A stretch of DNA of 64,000 nucleotides. Source: Fulvia fulva. Taxonomy: Eukaryota; Ascomycota; Dothideomycetes; Mycosphaerellales; Mycosphaerellaceae. The position numbers and the translations under genes were made by a program. Where the stretch lies: NCBI RefSeq assembly GCF_020509005.1, contig NC_063012.1:9300001-9364000 (forward strand), in the 5' to 3' direction. Every line of letters starts with the position of its first letter. The stretch's first letter is position 1. Positions 1-9,854 of this stretch are shown here, in pieces. The notes under the pieces were generated by a model. That model did not search any database. It was not told the DNA's origin and was given only the letters and a program-made list of their open reading frames with translations.

Positions 1-253
1 CGAGTCTCAGCGGACATCGTGATGACTGTGTCGTTATGATGGCATGGTTCGTTTCGAGCTCTGCCTGGTTGTTTTTGTTGGTCGTTCTGTTGATTGTGCC
101 GCGCGTGTGGCTTTCGAGCACGTCCGCAGCCCTGGATGCGACCGTGAGAATTCTCGGAAAGCAGCTTCTGAATGAGGCTGCGCCTCGTTGCGAGTAGACT
201 GTTCCTCGCCATCGCCCCTTTTGATGCCCGTCGTCTCAAATGTTGGGTCTGGC

Positions 254-1304
254 TTACTCTTCGATTGTTTTCACGACTTCCCAACCGCCCTTGAGCTTTT
301 CCTTCCACAGGCTGACCCGGTTGTCACCACCAGACACTGCAAGTACGTTTCCGGCCATGCTCCAGCTCACGCGCCAAACAACGACTTCCAATTCCAACGT
401 CTCACTGTGCCACGCACTCGGGTCGCTTATTTCGGCGCCTGCCGGTAGTGTCCATATTCGCACGGTGTGGTCCTGGGATGCGCTCGCGATGTAGGATTTA
501 GAGAGCGGTGTGGGTGACCAAGCCACATCGCGTACCCAGTCGCTGTGTCCTTGTAGTGTTGTGATGTTGTCGTAGGTGCCTGTGGTGGCATTGAAGGACC
601 ATATCTTGACCAAGTTGTCCGAACCACCCGTCACGAAGCGCCTCACTGGCGTCGGCGCTTGGCCTGGAGCTTGTGCGCTGGTCAGCTGTCCCGGTAGGAT
701 AGCTGGGCTCCACGACACAGAGTTGACACCTAGGCCGTGAGCGGGGAAGGAGGAGTGTGAGAAGGCATTGTTCTCGAAGGTCAACACGCTGACTTGGCCA
801 TCACTGCTCGCTGCTGCCAAATGGCATCCAATCTCGGGAGGCGACCAGGCAATGATGTTGACGGAAGCGGTGTGGTGTGTGAACTCGTATATGCGCTGCC
901 ATTGGTTGTTCTGCTCCCGCCAGATCAAGATGCGACCATCGTAGGAGCTTGAGGCGAGGATTGTGCCGAACTTGGGATGTGCCCACGCGACAGACCAGAC
1001 TGCGCCCTCGTGACCCTTCAGTGTCTCTGTCAGGCGATGTTGCTCGCCCTCGATCTCGAAGATCTTGATGGTCTTGTCGGAGGAGCAGGTCGCGAGTCGT
1101 CTGCCGTAGTAATCGAGAACCGCGTCGTGCTGGGAGGTGGCGGTGTTAGAATGCAGGGCATGGTAGGGGGGATGGTGCTATTGTGCTCAGCTGTGGTCCC
1201 GTACAATCATGTCATCGTGGCCTGAGTTGGAGATGACTTGCGCCTGTGCGTGTCAGCTGCTGTATTCTGGGCGGAATATCGTATGGCTATCAGATGCTCA
1301 CCAT
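254..1304 (-). CDS. SEC13: Sec13, COPII coat / nuclear pore WD40 protein
   Basis: WD40 beta-propeller shared by the COPII outer coat (with Sec31) and the Nup84 nuclear-pore subcomplex. The protein shows [37 protein letters not shown] and [12 protein letters not shown], typical Sec13 blades. Three coding exons fit: 1302-1304 (only the ATG, followed by GTGAGC), 1205-1243 (ending GHDDMI) and 254-1129 (starting HDAVLDYY). Introns are 1244-1301 and 1130-1204, both with CTGAC/CTAAC branch sites and AG acceptors. The product is 305 residues, normal for the family. It is divergent from pex20 across a shared upstream region. An ATG-only first coding exon is easily missed by gene callers. Family call is firm; exon 1 is inferred from splice consensus. 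Confidence 0.93.
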
Positions 1305-1719
1305 GTTGATCAGCTGTATGGCGTGTACTGGACAGCTGAGGGTGTATTCTCACCGAAGGCGTGGAATTTGGCAATGTGTTCTGCAATACTTGTCTCCACT
1401 CTCTCCAAGAGGACAACGGCCACCGACCCTTGCCTGTGAGCGTGCACGTCGCGTCTCGGTTACTGCCGCACCTTCCCTGCTCACGTGCGACGTCGGCAGT
1501 TCTAAGATCACAGACCGACTTGGCCGAGGCATCAGCAGCAGCAGCAGCAGGCGCAGACGTGCTCTTGTGATGGCCTTCTGCCGATGACAATCCCGTGTCT
1601 AGCATTCTCCTATTACTGTCTCGTTTCTTGCCATGTGATTCTTGTTTCTCCATTGCACCGACTGGACCATCTCTGCATATACCGGCGTCTTCCTTTGACA
1701 CCCCATCACCACCGCCACC
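1305..1719. promoter_or_regulatory. Divergent promoter between SEC13 and PEX20
   Basis: 415 bp separate the two start codons and must carry both promoters. Visible are a CACGTG E-box at 1482-1487, a (CAG)6 run at about 1533-1550 and pyrimidine-rich leader sequence just before the PEX20 start, which has a strong GCCACCATGG context. No clear TATA box was seen. Confidence 0.5.
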
Positions 1720-2823
1720 ATGGCAGAGGCAATGTGTGGGCCGTCCAACCCACTGCAGCAGTTCAGGAAGCAAGGCAACATCGACCGCACACTCCAGCAA
1801 GATCGTCTGGCTGCACGCCACCACCCGGCTCAAGGCTTCCGCTCTCACGACGCCAACGCGCGATTGCTCGATCCCGAGTTCGAGGCCTTTCAAGCTGGCT
1901 TAGAGCCACCCATCCTCGAACATGCACACGCACTCCAAGCGCCCCAGAGCTCTGGCGGACCTTCGCAAGCACCGTCGTGGGCAGCGGACTTTCACCAGAT
2001 GCACATCTCTCCCCAGCCGATGCAGCAGCATCCCCACTTCCAGGCAGGACCAAGTGCTTCAAACTGGGCACAGGACTTTTCGACACATCTCTCTCAGACC
2101 GCGCCCAAAGCGCAGCACTCCTCGCAATCGCCGCTGGACTTTGAGCAAAGAGCGCGAGGCTTCGGCAACCTTGGCTTCCAGAGTCAGTTCGCCCAGCCCA
2201 GCTATGCCCCGGCCGTGCAGTCGAAGGGCAAAGAGCCGGTCGTGGCGGAGCAATACGATGAGACAGCCTTTGAGCGGGCCTTTGACCAAGCCCGGGCAGA
2301 CATGATGGCTGACGTTGAAGACACCGCCCAAGAGAGTATCGCGGTTGATGATGTGCAGGATCTGGTGGAAAAGATCGAGGCTGCAGCTGAACAGGAAGCC
2401 ACGCAGATGTTGAATGAATCGAACCAGGATCTGGAGGATCTTCATGCCATGCCGAGAATGCACGGTGCCGACGTAGAGCTTGAGGCACTGGATGAGATTC
2501 AGCAGGAGGAACAGCCTGATGAAAGACAACAGCAAGAAGATGATGCTCTGGCGGCCACTGCGCAGGAGCTTCTGGGCAAAGTTGAGCACAACACATCGGA
2601 CAAGTTCAAGAACAGCCAGTTCCTAGGATTGATGCGCAAGCTGGCGGACAGAGAAGTGCGAGTCGAAGGTGACAAGATGGTTGAGACTGTCAGTCCCACC
2701 CAGTCAGATCCCGAGCCCGCACAAGCACACTACTTTCACACCCACGCGCCTGTAACGGGCAACGTCCCCGACTCTGTTGTATCTGATCACGAGTTCGATC
2801 ACTGGGAGTCGCCGTACACATGA
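1720..2823 (+). CDS. PEX20: Pex20-type peroxisomal import co-receptor
   Basis: Intronless, 367 residues, start in a perfect Kozak-like context. Pex20 is the filamentous-fungal co-receptor that works with Pex7 to import PTS2 proteins into peroxisomes. The N-terminus MCGPSNPLQQF has the conserved recycling cysteine (Cys6), followed by the TLQQDRL block. WxxxF-type motifs (WAADF, NWAQDF) should bind Pex14/Pex13. Near the C-terminus is the LMRKLADREVRVEGDKMVE block typical of Pex20 and related Pex7 co-receptors, and the end is DHWESPYT. There are no TPR repeats, which excludes Pex5. The Gln/Glu-rich middle is low complexity. The stop TGA overlaps a possible ATG (ATGA) of the next transcript. Confidence 0.87.
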   Translation: MAEAMCGPSNPLQQFRKQGNIDRTLQQDRLAARHHPAQGFRSHDANARLLDPEFEAFQAGLEPPILEHAHALQAPQSSGGPSQAPSWAADFHQMHISPQPMQQHPHFQAGPSASNWAQDFSTHLSQTAPKAQHSSQSPLDFEQRARGFGNLGFQSQFAQPSYAPAVQSKGKEPVVAEQYDETAFERAFDQARADMMADVEDTAQESIAVDDVQDLVEKIEAAAEQEATQMLNESNQDLEDLHAMPRMHGADVELEALDEIQQEEQPDERQQQEDDALAATAQELLGKVEHNTSDKFKNSQFLGLMRKLADREVRVEGDKMVETVSPTQSDPEPAQAHYFHTHAPVTGNVPDSVVSDHEFDHWESPYT

Positions 2824-2913
2824 GAGTGTGCACACCCAGAATCAAGCTAACATTGTGAGTAGGCGAACGCCTCATCCACCACAGTCGCGGACGATACGCT
2901 AAACGCATCTAGC

Positions 2914-3359
2914 ATGGCCAATGCGCAACACTTCTATTACGGGAAGCCGCAGCCTGCCCCTTTAGCCGCGACTACTGTCGATTCCCGGCCGCCTGATTAT
3001 GGTCTCAGCATTCCGCCGCAAGAGCAGGATCATGACATGGGCAGGGTCAACCCAAGTGATGGGAGAGACGTAGTCGACCTCCTCGACCAGCCCGGTGCGA
3101 TAACCGATGACATTGGTAAGTCACCTTTGTCACTCGGCAAGCGAAGTGCCTTTTTCTGATCTTGCGCGAGCTTCGCGGACGTCCATCTCGGACATGCTGT
3201 ACGGGCGTCATGGCATCTTGTCCATGTCGCCTTGATGCTTCCCATCTGCATGTCGAGTCCTCCACGGCGAACGCAAGCTGAGCTTCTTTCTCAGCATACG
3301 ACCCGCAGTTCGCCGAAGCACCAGACCTTGTCAGCGCAATGACCCGCATCGCTCGTTGA
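2914..3359 (+). CDS. Small two-exon protein of unknown function
   Basis: Exon 1 at 2914-3115 and exon 2 at 3295-3359 are joined by a 179-bp intron (GTAAGT donor, TTTCTCAG acceptor) with matching phase 1. The product is 88 residues, beginning MANAQHFYYGKPQPAP and ending APDLVSAMTRIAR. The joined part around VVDLLDQPGAITDDI and YDPQFAEAPDLV is acidic and reads like a conserved short motif. A possible 5'-leader intron (donor GTGAGT near 2852, acceptor TAG near 2911, CTAAAC branch) lies just before the ATG. It starts only 90 bp after the PEX20 stop, so the two may be read as overlapping transcripts. Family not recognised. Confidence 0.55.
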
Positions 3360-3832
3360 ACTGCGCTCTGACTCCGTGACACAGACTCGGAGTTCCTGAT
3401 GACTTCTCCATACTATCAGCCATAAATTCAGCGGCCACTCTGACCAACCGTTGCAGAGCCACCGGCACTTCACTACAAACCCTGGCCGAACGCTCACATT
3501 TACCGCACGGCCGCTGGCTGCTTCTTTCGGGACGATATAGCAGGTGACGAGTTGGGTTGAGGAACACGAGGGGTGTTGATGAGACACTGCGGTCACGACT
3601 GGCAAGCGGGATTGGCATGCTCTCACCACATCACACATCTGTTGCACTACTACTTGAACGTGATGGGAGATGCTAAAGATTGAAAGCTGGACCTGGTCAG
3701 GAATGTCAGAAAAAGACAAACAACTTCCATACAAATGCTACATAACGCCAGCCATGGACTGCATCGACCTCTTACAGAAGATCAACAGCCAGGCTCTGAG
3801 AGTGAATAGCGAAACCCCAAGCTCATCAATAC
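3360..3832. other. Intergenic, no gene seen
   Basis: Between the convergent small genes. Short open frames here have no recognisable content and probably represent 3' flanks. Confidence 0.5.
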
Positions 3833-3984
3833 CTAGGTGTCGCCAGGGTTTCTTGGGTCAGGGGGTGACCAGGGCCGTGGTCCTGGTGGGGGCATGCTAC
3901 CGACTGGCGTTTCGTCGTCTGTCACAGACCTCTCAGCTTTGCAGCGCGAACCTTTCGCAAATAGCACTTACCTTGATAAGGCAT
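3833..3984 (-). CDS. Tiny spliced proline-rich ORF behind a strong-looking promoter
   Basis: ATG at 3982-3984, exon 1 3972-3984 (MPYQ plus one base), intron 3904-3971 (68 bp, perfect GTAAGT donor, CCAG acceptor), exon 2 3833-3903 to a TAG. The product would be only 27 residues: MPYQVGSMPPPGPRPWSPPD and then RNPGDT. What lifts it above noise is the leader: a TTATAA box at 4133-4138, a long pyrimidine tract on this strand (about 4088-4128) and a CA-rich untranslated region ending CATCATCAAAGATG, the pattern of highly expressed fungal genes. Coding status is uncertain; it could be the first part of a longer transcript or a non-coding RNA. Confidence 0.4.
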
Positions 3985-4595
3985 CTTTGATGATGTCCTT
4001 GGTGGGTGATACTGGTGTTTGGTGGTGTGATAGGATTGGAGCTGTTGGTATTGGGAGTGGTGGATAGTCGAGTGGATGGTGGTTGTGTTGAGGAGAAGGA
4101 GTGGGAGGAGTAGGAGTGGGAGGAGTACCCTCTTATAAAGTCGAATTGAGTCTGTTTTACTGCGTTCACGATGGTGAGAAGGACTGAGAGCTGGCACGGG
4201 TGGCGAAGCAAGAGGGAGTGCTTCACGAATGTGTATACATCAACAGCCGTGGAGACTGTACGCATTGGGAACCGCCATTGAGGAATGATGCGCTTTGAAA
4301 GTGGCGCTGAACAGTTTGATATCAGTCACTGTGGCAAAAACGTCGTGCAATCAAGCAAACGATATGGAATGAAGATCGAGATCCTTGATGTTAACGCTCC
4401 GATAGAGCAATCGCGACTTCCAGGCCGCGCTGGATTCATTCAATGTTGTTTATTCTAGCTTGTCAAACGAGTGACGACGAGATTCAATCAGGCATTACGC
4501 GCAACCAACTCCTGCGCTTTTCAATCAGATATCTTGTACAGCGTGACTTTGACAGCCGAAAAGCAAAAGATGACCCGGCGTACACTTGTATGCAC
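3985..4595. promoter_or_regulatory. Promoter of the tiny minus-strand gene, then 3' flank of TRP5
   Basis: TTATAA at 4133-4138 and the GGAGGAGTAGGAGTGGG purine tract (pyrimidines on the minus strand) at about 4088-4128 lie 100-150 bp upstream of the ATG at 3984. From about 4270 to 4595 nothing further is seen. Confidence 0.45.
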
Positions 4596-6884
4596 CTAGA
4601 ATCTCAGATCCCAACCAATCTTTGGTCCTATCACGGGCAGCTCTTCTGCCACCGACTGTACGTCCTTGTCACCTCTGCCGGACAAGCAAATGACAATGTT
4701 CTGATCTTCTTTCATCGTCTTGGCCAGCGCCATTGCACCAAAAATGGCATGGCTTGTTTCCAATGCAGGAATGATGCCCTCCAGTTCCGACAACTGTCTG
4801 AACCCGATGAAAGCCTCAGCATCCGTGGCAGCGATGAACTTGGCGCGCGAGCTATCCTTCCAGCCTGAGAGCTCTGGTCCAACACCTGGGTAGTCAAGAC
4901 CTGCGGACACTGAATGGGTATCCTCGATCTGGCCTTCGGCGCTCTGAAGAACGTAGGTCCGTACACCGTGAAGTACACCTGGCTTGCCTCCTGTCAGAGT
5001 AGCGCTATGCCTGTTCGTGTCGACGCCGTCACCACCAGCTTCCACGCCGAGTAGCTGGACGCTTGGGTCGTTCGAGAAGGGGAAGAACATGCCAGTAGCG
5101 TTACTGCCACCGCCAACGCACGCCACGACGGCATCCGGTAGGCGGCCGGTGAGCTCATGCATCTGCTCCTTTGTCTCGTTCCCGATGACACTCTGGAATG
5201 TTCGTACCATGGTAGGGAAGGGATGAGGTCCTATCGCCGAGCCGATGATGTAGTGAGTTGTGTCCAGCTTCTCGACCCATTTCCTCAAGGCCTCGTTTAC
5301 TGCATCTCGTAGTGTTCGTGAGCCAGACTCGACTGCAACCACACTCGCGCCGAGAAGCTTCATGCGGAATACGTTCAATGCTTGGCGCCGGACGTCCTCT
5401 GCTCCCATGTAGACTGTGCACTTCATACCGAACCTCGCACAAACGGTAGCGGTGGCGACGCCGTGCTGACCCGCGCCTGTCTCTGCGATAATCTCCGTCT
5501 TCCCCAGCCGTCTCGCGATGAGAATCTGGCCGACTGCGTTGTTGATCTTGTGTGATCCTGTGTGATTCAGGTCCTCGCGCTTCAGATATACGTTCGCACC
5601 ATAGCCTTGCTCGGCCTCTTTCCGTACATGTTCTGTCACGCGTTCTGCCTTGTGTAGTGACGAAGGCCTGCTCATGTACGGGTAGTACGACCTGAACTCT
5701 TCCCAGAACTTCGGGTCGTTTCGTGCATCGTTGAAGCCTTGCTCAAGCTCCGCCAAACAGTCCATCAGTGACTCGGGGACGTACTGTCCACCGAATTGTC
5801 CAAACCGCGAGGGCATCAGCTCGGTGTCTTTGCCCTCTGTGTTGAGAGCTTCGAGCTGATCTGCTAGGCCAGGACCGTTGGACTCCTTCACGACAGCATC
5901 GACGTGGACGGTGCCGTTCGACGGTAAGCTCTCGCTGTCGGGCTGTTTTGTAGGGTCCGCAGTGGATATCTCCTTGGGTGCTTCTCCGTTGGTCTTGTTC
6001 ACCCAGCCGCTGCCGTCGCCACCTGGGTTCGCGGCGGTTGAGATATCATGCCCGTTGGATTCACCACCATTGGTAACACTGACAGCAGGATTCCGTCGCT
6101 GAGTGATTGTGTGGCAGTATTCCTCAACAGCTTTGGCTCCCTTGCCACTTGCAGCATTCTTGATTGTTGTGATGATCTGACTGCCAATAACGACACCCTC
6201 TGAGACTTTACCAACTTGCACAAAATGCTCACGAGTACTCACACCGAAGCCGACAGCCGCCGGCACGCCTCCAGAGTACTTGTGAACTCTGTCAAGCAGA
6301 TCTGGCAGGCCGGAGCTCAGGGCTCCCGTAGCACCTGTAACACCCATGCGTGATACGACGTAGATGAAGGAGTCTGCAATGCCACATAGCAACTTCATAC
6401 GCTTCTCACTTGTAGCAGGAGCAATCAATGGCACATATGAGAGGCCGTATGTTGTGCAATGCCCTCTGAATCGGACCGCTTCCTCTGGTGGCAGATCGAC
6501 CATGATGAAGCCGTTGACGCCTGCTGCTTTGGCATCCTGCAGCATACGCTCTTCGCCGTATGCCAATAGCGGATTGTAGTAGCCCATGAGCAGTACGGGT
6601 GCTCTGAGGCCTCTACTCCGTGCAGTCTTCACGATGTTCAAGCAATGTTTCGTAGTCGTGCCATTGGCGAGTGCCTGTGTGTTGGCGGTCTGGATCGTAG
6701 GGCCGTCGGCGATTGGGTCTGTGAAGGGTGTGCCCAATTCTATGATATCGGCCCCGCCAGCTTCCATGGACAATAAAATGTCGGGAGTCTCTGCAATGGT
6801 CGGGTAGCCAGCAGTTGTGTATGTGACAAGGGCAGGTCTGCCCTCGCTCTTCGCTCGAGCGAACGCCTTCTTGATGCCGTCCAT
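4596..6884 (-). CDS. TRP5: Tryptophan synthase, fused alpha-beta
   Basis: Catalyses the last two steps of tryptophan synthesis in the cytosol: indole-3-glycerol phosphate to indole (alpha), then indole plus serine to tryptophan (beta). Intronless, 762 residues. The alpha domain spans about 1-265 and keeps the catalytic acids at Glu49 (IIELG) and Asp60 (PIADGP), the same numbers as the bacterial alpha subunit. The beta domain runs from about 357 ([15 protein letters not shown]), with the PLP lysine at Lys446 in [10 protein letters not shown] and the phosphate loop GGGSNATG. The linker between domains (about 270-355) is long, Gly/Asn/Ser/Thr-rich and looks disordered; with it the protein is some 50 residues longer than the usual fungal enzyme (from memory about 700). 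Divergent from MGE1. Confidence 0.97.
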   Translation of the reverse strand: MDGIKKAFARAKSEGRPALVTYTTAGYPTIAETPDILLSMEAGGADIIELGTPFTDPIADGPTIQTANTQALANGTTTKHCLNIVKTARSRGLRAPVLLMGYYNPLLAYGEERMLQDAKAAGVNGFIMVDLPPEEAVRFRGHCTTYGLSYVPLIAPATSEKRMKLLCGIADSFIYVVSRMGVTGATGALSSGLPDLLDRVHKYSGGVPAAVGFGVSTREHFVQVGKVSEGVVIGSQIITTIKNAASGKGAKAVEEYCHTITQRRNPAVSVTNGGESNGHDISTAANPGGDGSGWVNKTNGEAPKEISTADPTKQPDSESLPSNGTVHVDAVVKESNGPGLADQLEALNTEGKDTELMPSRFGQFGGQYVPESLMDCLAELEQGFNDARNDPKFWEEFRSYYPYMSRPSSLHKAERVTEHVRKEAEQGYGANVYLKREDLNHTGSHKINNAVGQILIARRLGKTEIIAETGAGQHGVATATVCARFGMKCTVYMGAEDVRRQALNVFRMKLLGASVVAVESGSRTLRDAVNEALRKWVEKLDTTHYIIGSAIGPHPFPTMVRTFQSVIGNETKEQMHELTGRLPDAVVACVGGGSNATGMFFPFSNDPSVQLLGVEAGGDGVDTNRHSATLTGGKPGVLHGVRTYVLQSAEGQIEDTHSVSAGLDYPGVGPELSGWKDSSRAKFIAATDAEAFIGFRQLSELEGIIPALETSHAIFGAMALAKTMKEDQNIVICLSGRGDKDVQSVAEELPVIGPKIGWDLRF

Positions 6885-7272
6885 CTTTGCAGCTGCTTGT
6901 CAGCCAAAGTGTATGCGGTCTTGATGTGCCCCAGATGGATGCTGCGTTTGCACCGATCGGCTGGTCGAGGGATTGGGATTCGTGTAGCAAGCAATATCAG
7001 TCACAGACTGTGGCGTGTTGATCACAGCGACTTGGTGGTAGAGTGTGATTTGTGTAAAGGTGTGCGGTGTGCGGTGGGAGAACGTTCCGAAGAAAGTTGG
7101 TCGAACAATCCAATGCTATGTATGACTCGATCATCATCGTCGTCGGCCGGGATCGCCGTGACGGGACCAGGCGTTGCTCGCGTGCCTTCAACTTTTTGAG
7201 CTTCAGGCAAGAACGAACGCTGCACTTGCATCCGTCTCAACACCTTGCTCACTGCGCTCATCACACCACAAC
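6885..7272. promoter_or_regulatory. Divergent promoter between TRP5 and MGE1
   Basis: 388 bp separate the start codons. No confident TGACTCA (Gcn4/CPC1) site or TATA box was seen. An in-frame upstream extension of the MGE1 frame reaches 7174 but begins with a non-ATG-rich leader and is probably 5' UTR. Confidence 0.4.
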
Positions 7273-8064
7273 ATGCTTCAACAACGACTACTACGATCTC
7301 TGCAGCAGGCCACACGGCAGCCGCAGCTTCTGCGCGCCTCGAACATCCACAGCACACCCTTTTGCGCCGCCACGTCAAAACTTGCGCCAGCCACATCACA
7401 TCAACTGCTAGGGCGAAGATGGTATTCGGAAGCTACAAAGGAGTCTGAGAAAACAGAAGAGCAAATGCTAAAGGAGAATTCTGGCGAACAGAATGCTAAG
7501 GACGACAAGAGTGCCGCGAAGGAGGACCCAGTGCAGAAAGAGCTCGAGGCCAAGAAGAGAGAGGTCATCGATGTGACAGATCGCTTGAAGCGACAAGTGG
7601 CCGAGTACAGGAACCTCCAAGAACAGACGAAGCGCGAAGTCGCTGCTGCGAAAGACTTTGCGTTGCAGAAGTTCGCCAAAGATCTGCTGGACAGCGTCGA
7701 CAACCTTGACCGTGCTCTTGAGAATGTGCCCCAAGAGAAGCTCACAGATGAGAACAAGGATCTTGTGAACCTGCACAGTGGGCTGAAGATGACTGAGACG
7801 ATCTTGATGAACACTCTCAAGAAGCACGGTATGGAGCGGATAGACCCCAGTGCCGAGAACGAGCCTTTCGACCCCAACAAGCACGAGGCAATGTTTCAGG
7901 CGCCCCAGCCAGGCAAGAAGGATGGTACCGTCTTCTATACTCAGCAAAAAGGATTCGTGTACAATAACCGCGTACTCAGGGTAAGCTCGTCACCTGCCAC
8001 CACTTCTACAGCATGCTAACACCTTATCTAGGCGGCCAAGGTTGGCGTTGTTAAGAACTCATGA
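7273..8064 (+). CDS. MGE1: Mitochondrial GrpE nucleotide exchange factor
   Basis: Exchange factor for mitochondrial Hsp70 (Ssc1) in protein import and folding. Exon 1 7273-7980, intron 7981-8031 (GTAAGC donor, CTAAC branch, CTAG acceptor), exon 2 8032-8064 adding AAKVGVVKNS; total 246 residues. The start at 7273 (MLQQRLLRSLQQ) gives an Arg-rich mitochondrial presequence; an ATG 99 bp upstream is in frame but would bury it. A charged coiled coil (EAKKREVIDVTDRLKRQVAE, about 95-150) precedes the GrpE beta domain with the FDPNKHEAMF signature. Splicing the short last exon restores the conserved VLRAAKVGV end, which supports the intron. Confidence 0.95.
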
Positions 8065-8757
8065 TCTTTGTCACAAAGTTGTATTATAGGAAACGCTAGG
8101 CATGGCGCCTGTTCAGGCGCCCGAGGTGTGGGAGCAGCTGCTACAGCAGCGTAGAATTGTACAATCTCATCTTAAGTTGCGCCAGCACAAGCGCAGAAGG
8201 AAAGCATGGCGCTGGCGGTTGTACATATGTGCAGCATCATGATATAATTAGTGCCAGGACGACTACTTTGTGACATCTGGTAGACCCTATCGGCCCTCAG
8301 TTTACGCATTCAATCCAACCATTGACCCCAACAGGAAGATGCATCAGGGCTGTCACAACTCCACTCTCTCGCAAGTGTGCGACGCAGCGTCTTAGGTACA
8401 ATACATACTGCGTGTAGTCTCGATCTGCTTCGCGGTAATGATCATACATCCAGACTCTTCCTTCCCGCAGTGGAGAGAATGGACATGAGAATGGATATTA
8501 TTATCATGCACGTCTATGCAAACACCAACTTCGGGTTAAGCTTTCGGCAAAGACGTGCCGAATTCGTGAAACAATCTTCTCACGAGTCACGACGCGACCT
8601 TTGACGCGTCCACGGTTCCATCCTTCGGCAAGCAACACAACGCCAAGCACTGTCTGACAGAGCTGACGGTAGGGCCGAAGACACCTGCTCCGCACTGCCA
8701 GCTTGGGCGACAGACAGCGAGACCTAGCCGCGACGATTGGTGCCACCATCTGACAAG
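8065..8757. other. Intergenic; CTF8 promoter with an MCB-like site
   Basis: An ACGCGT hexamer (MluI cell-cycle box core) lies at 8604-8609, about 150 bp upstream of the CTF8 start, with a further ACGCGA-like sequence near 8591. No other feature is seen. The hexamer also occurs elsewhere in this window, so it may be chance. Confidence 0.4.
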
Positions 8758-9243
8758 ATGCCCTCCATCTCCTTGCTCCCGCCGGCGGCAGAGCGGGCGA
8801 ACAATGACATTGCAAACCCGTTGCCAGCAGTACTTCAGACGCCATCCGGACTAGCTATGATCGAGCTTCAGGGTAGCGTGCTCACAGAGAATGCGGATGC
8901 TGGAATGGTCCTCGAGCTAGGCAACTTGGTGTTTCCACCTGCAGAAGACGACGAGGACGAGGACGGCGACTGGGACGGCAAGCGGGTCTTCCTCTTCATA
9001 GGCAAGCATCAGCGAATGGCCGGCGAGGTGAAGAAGCTCGCCAAACCCGTGGCTGTTATTCGACGAAGGCCTGTCGATGCCAATGCCAACTCCTCTATAC
9101 CCGGAAGTGAGGATGTCGAGATTGCGGAGATTATTTACTACAGGATACTTTTTGCACACCGCCCCGAGCCCGTGGGGGGCGGACAACAAGAACAACAACA
9201 AGAAAAACAAGAAAAACAACAGCAACAACTGGCCGAAGAATGA
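8758..9243 (+). CDS. CTF8: Ctf8, alternative clamp-loader subunit
   Basis: Subunit of the Ctf18-Dcc1-Ctf8 replication factor C complex, which acts on PCNA during S phase and in sister-chromatid cohesion. Intronless, 161 residues from the first ATG; the frame is open 21 bp further upstream but has no ATG there. Family blocks are LPAVLQTPSGLAMIELQG, the beta-strand segment VFLFIGKHQRMAGEVKKL and KPVAVIRRR. An acidic insert (EDDEDEDGDWDG) sits between them, and the last 20 residues are a Gln/Lys/Glu run (QQEQQQEKQEKQQQQ) likely to be disordered. Confidence 0.9.
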   Translation: MPSISLLPPAAERANNDIANPLPAVLQTPSGLAMIELQGSVLTENADAGMVLELGNLVFPPAEDDEDEDGDWDGKRVFLFIGKHQRMAGEVKKLAKPVAVIRRRPVDANANSSIPGSEDVEIAEIIYYRILFAHRPEPVGGGQQEQQQEKQEKQQQQLAEE

Positions 9244-9854
9244 ACCTGCACACATTCGCTGGAGCCACTTGAACAGTGCTTCTGATTAATCAACATGCTG
9301 CGACGCGGCACAACAGCGTACTAAATTTGAGGTTCCCGTCAAGACAGCCAGTGCTTGGTCACCTTCGCGAGACAACCTGCATGTTGGCCCTACGTGCCAT
9401 CCTCCGCTGGGCGCGGCCGCATTAGCCCTGCTGGCGCACACGGTATGTTACAGCTGCTGCTATAAGATCCCATCCTCCTGCCTGCACCTTCAATATCGTT
9501 GCTGGGGACTTGCAATCACAATTTCCGCACACTGTCTTCGTGCTGGATGCCCTATATCGAGGATCTATCAGGCATTACCTCGCTCTCCTTCAGTAGTCTA
9601 CGGACATTGGAAGGGCCCAGCTTTCATTATTACCCTGGTACGCCTCTCCTCAGCAGTACTGTCATACGATTGGTGTAGACACAGTGTACGTCTCGAATCA
9701 GTCCCCGACGGCACGGTCGACGCCTTGCCCTTCAACTGGCCCATGTAGACTAGAGCTAATTTTTGGACAGTTGAAGATCGTTACTGACCGTCTCTACAGA
9801 CGCCAGTTGGCCCCGAAGACTGTACTTCATAAGATCCTGTGACATCTCAGCACA
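9244..9854. other. Intergenic, no gene seen
   Basis: Holds the CTF8 3' flank and the P450 promoter. No tRNA, repeat or clear regulatory motif was recognised. Confidence 0.5.
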
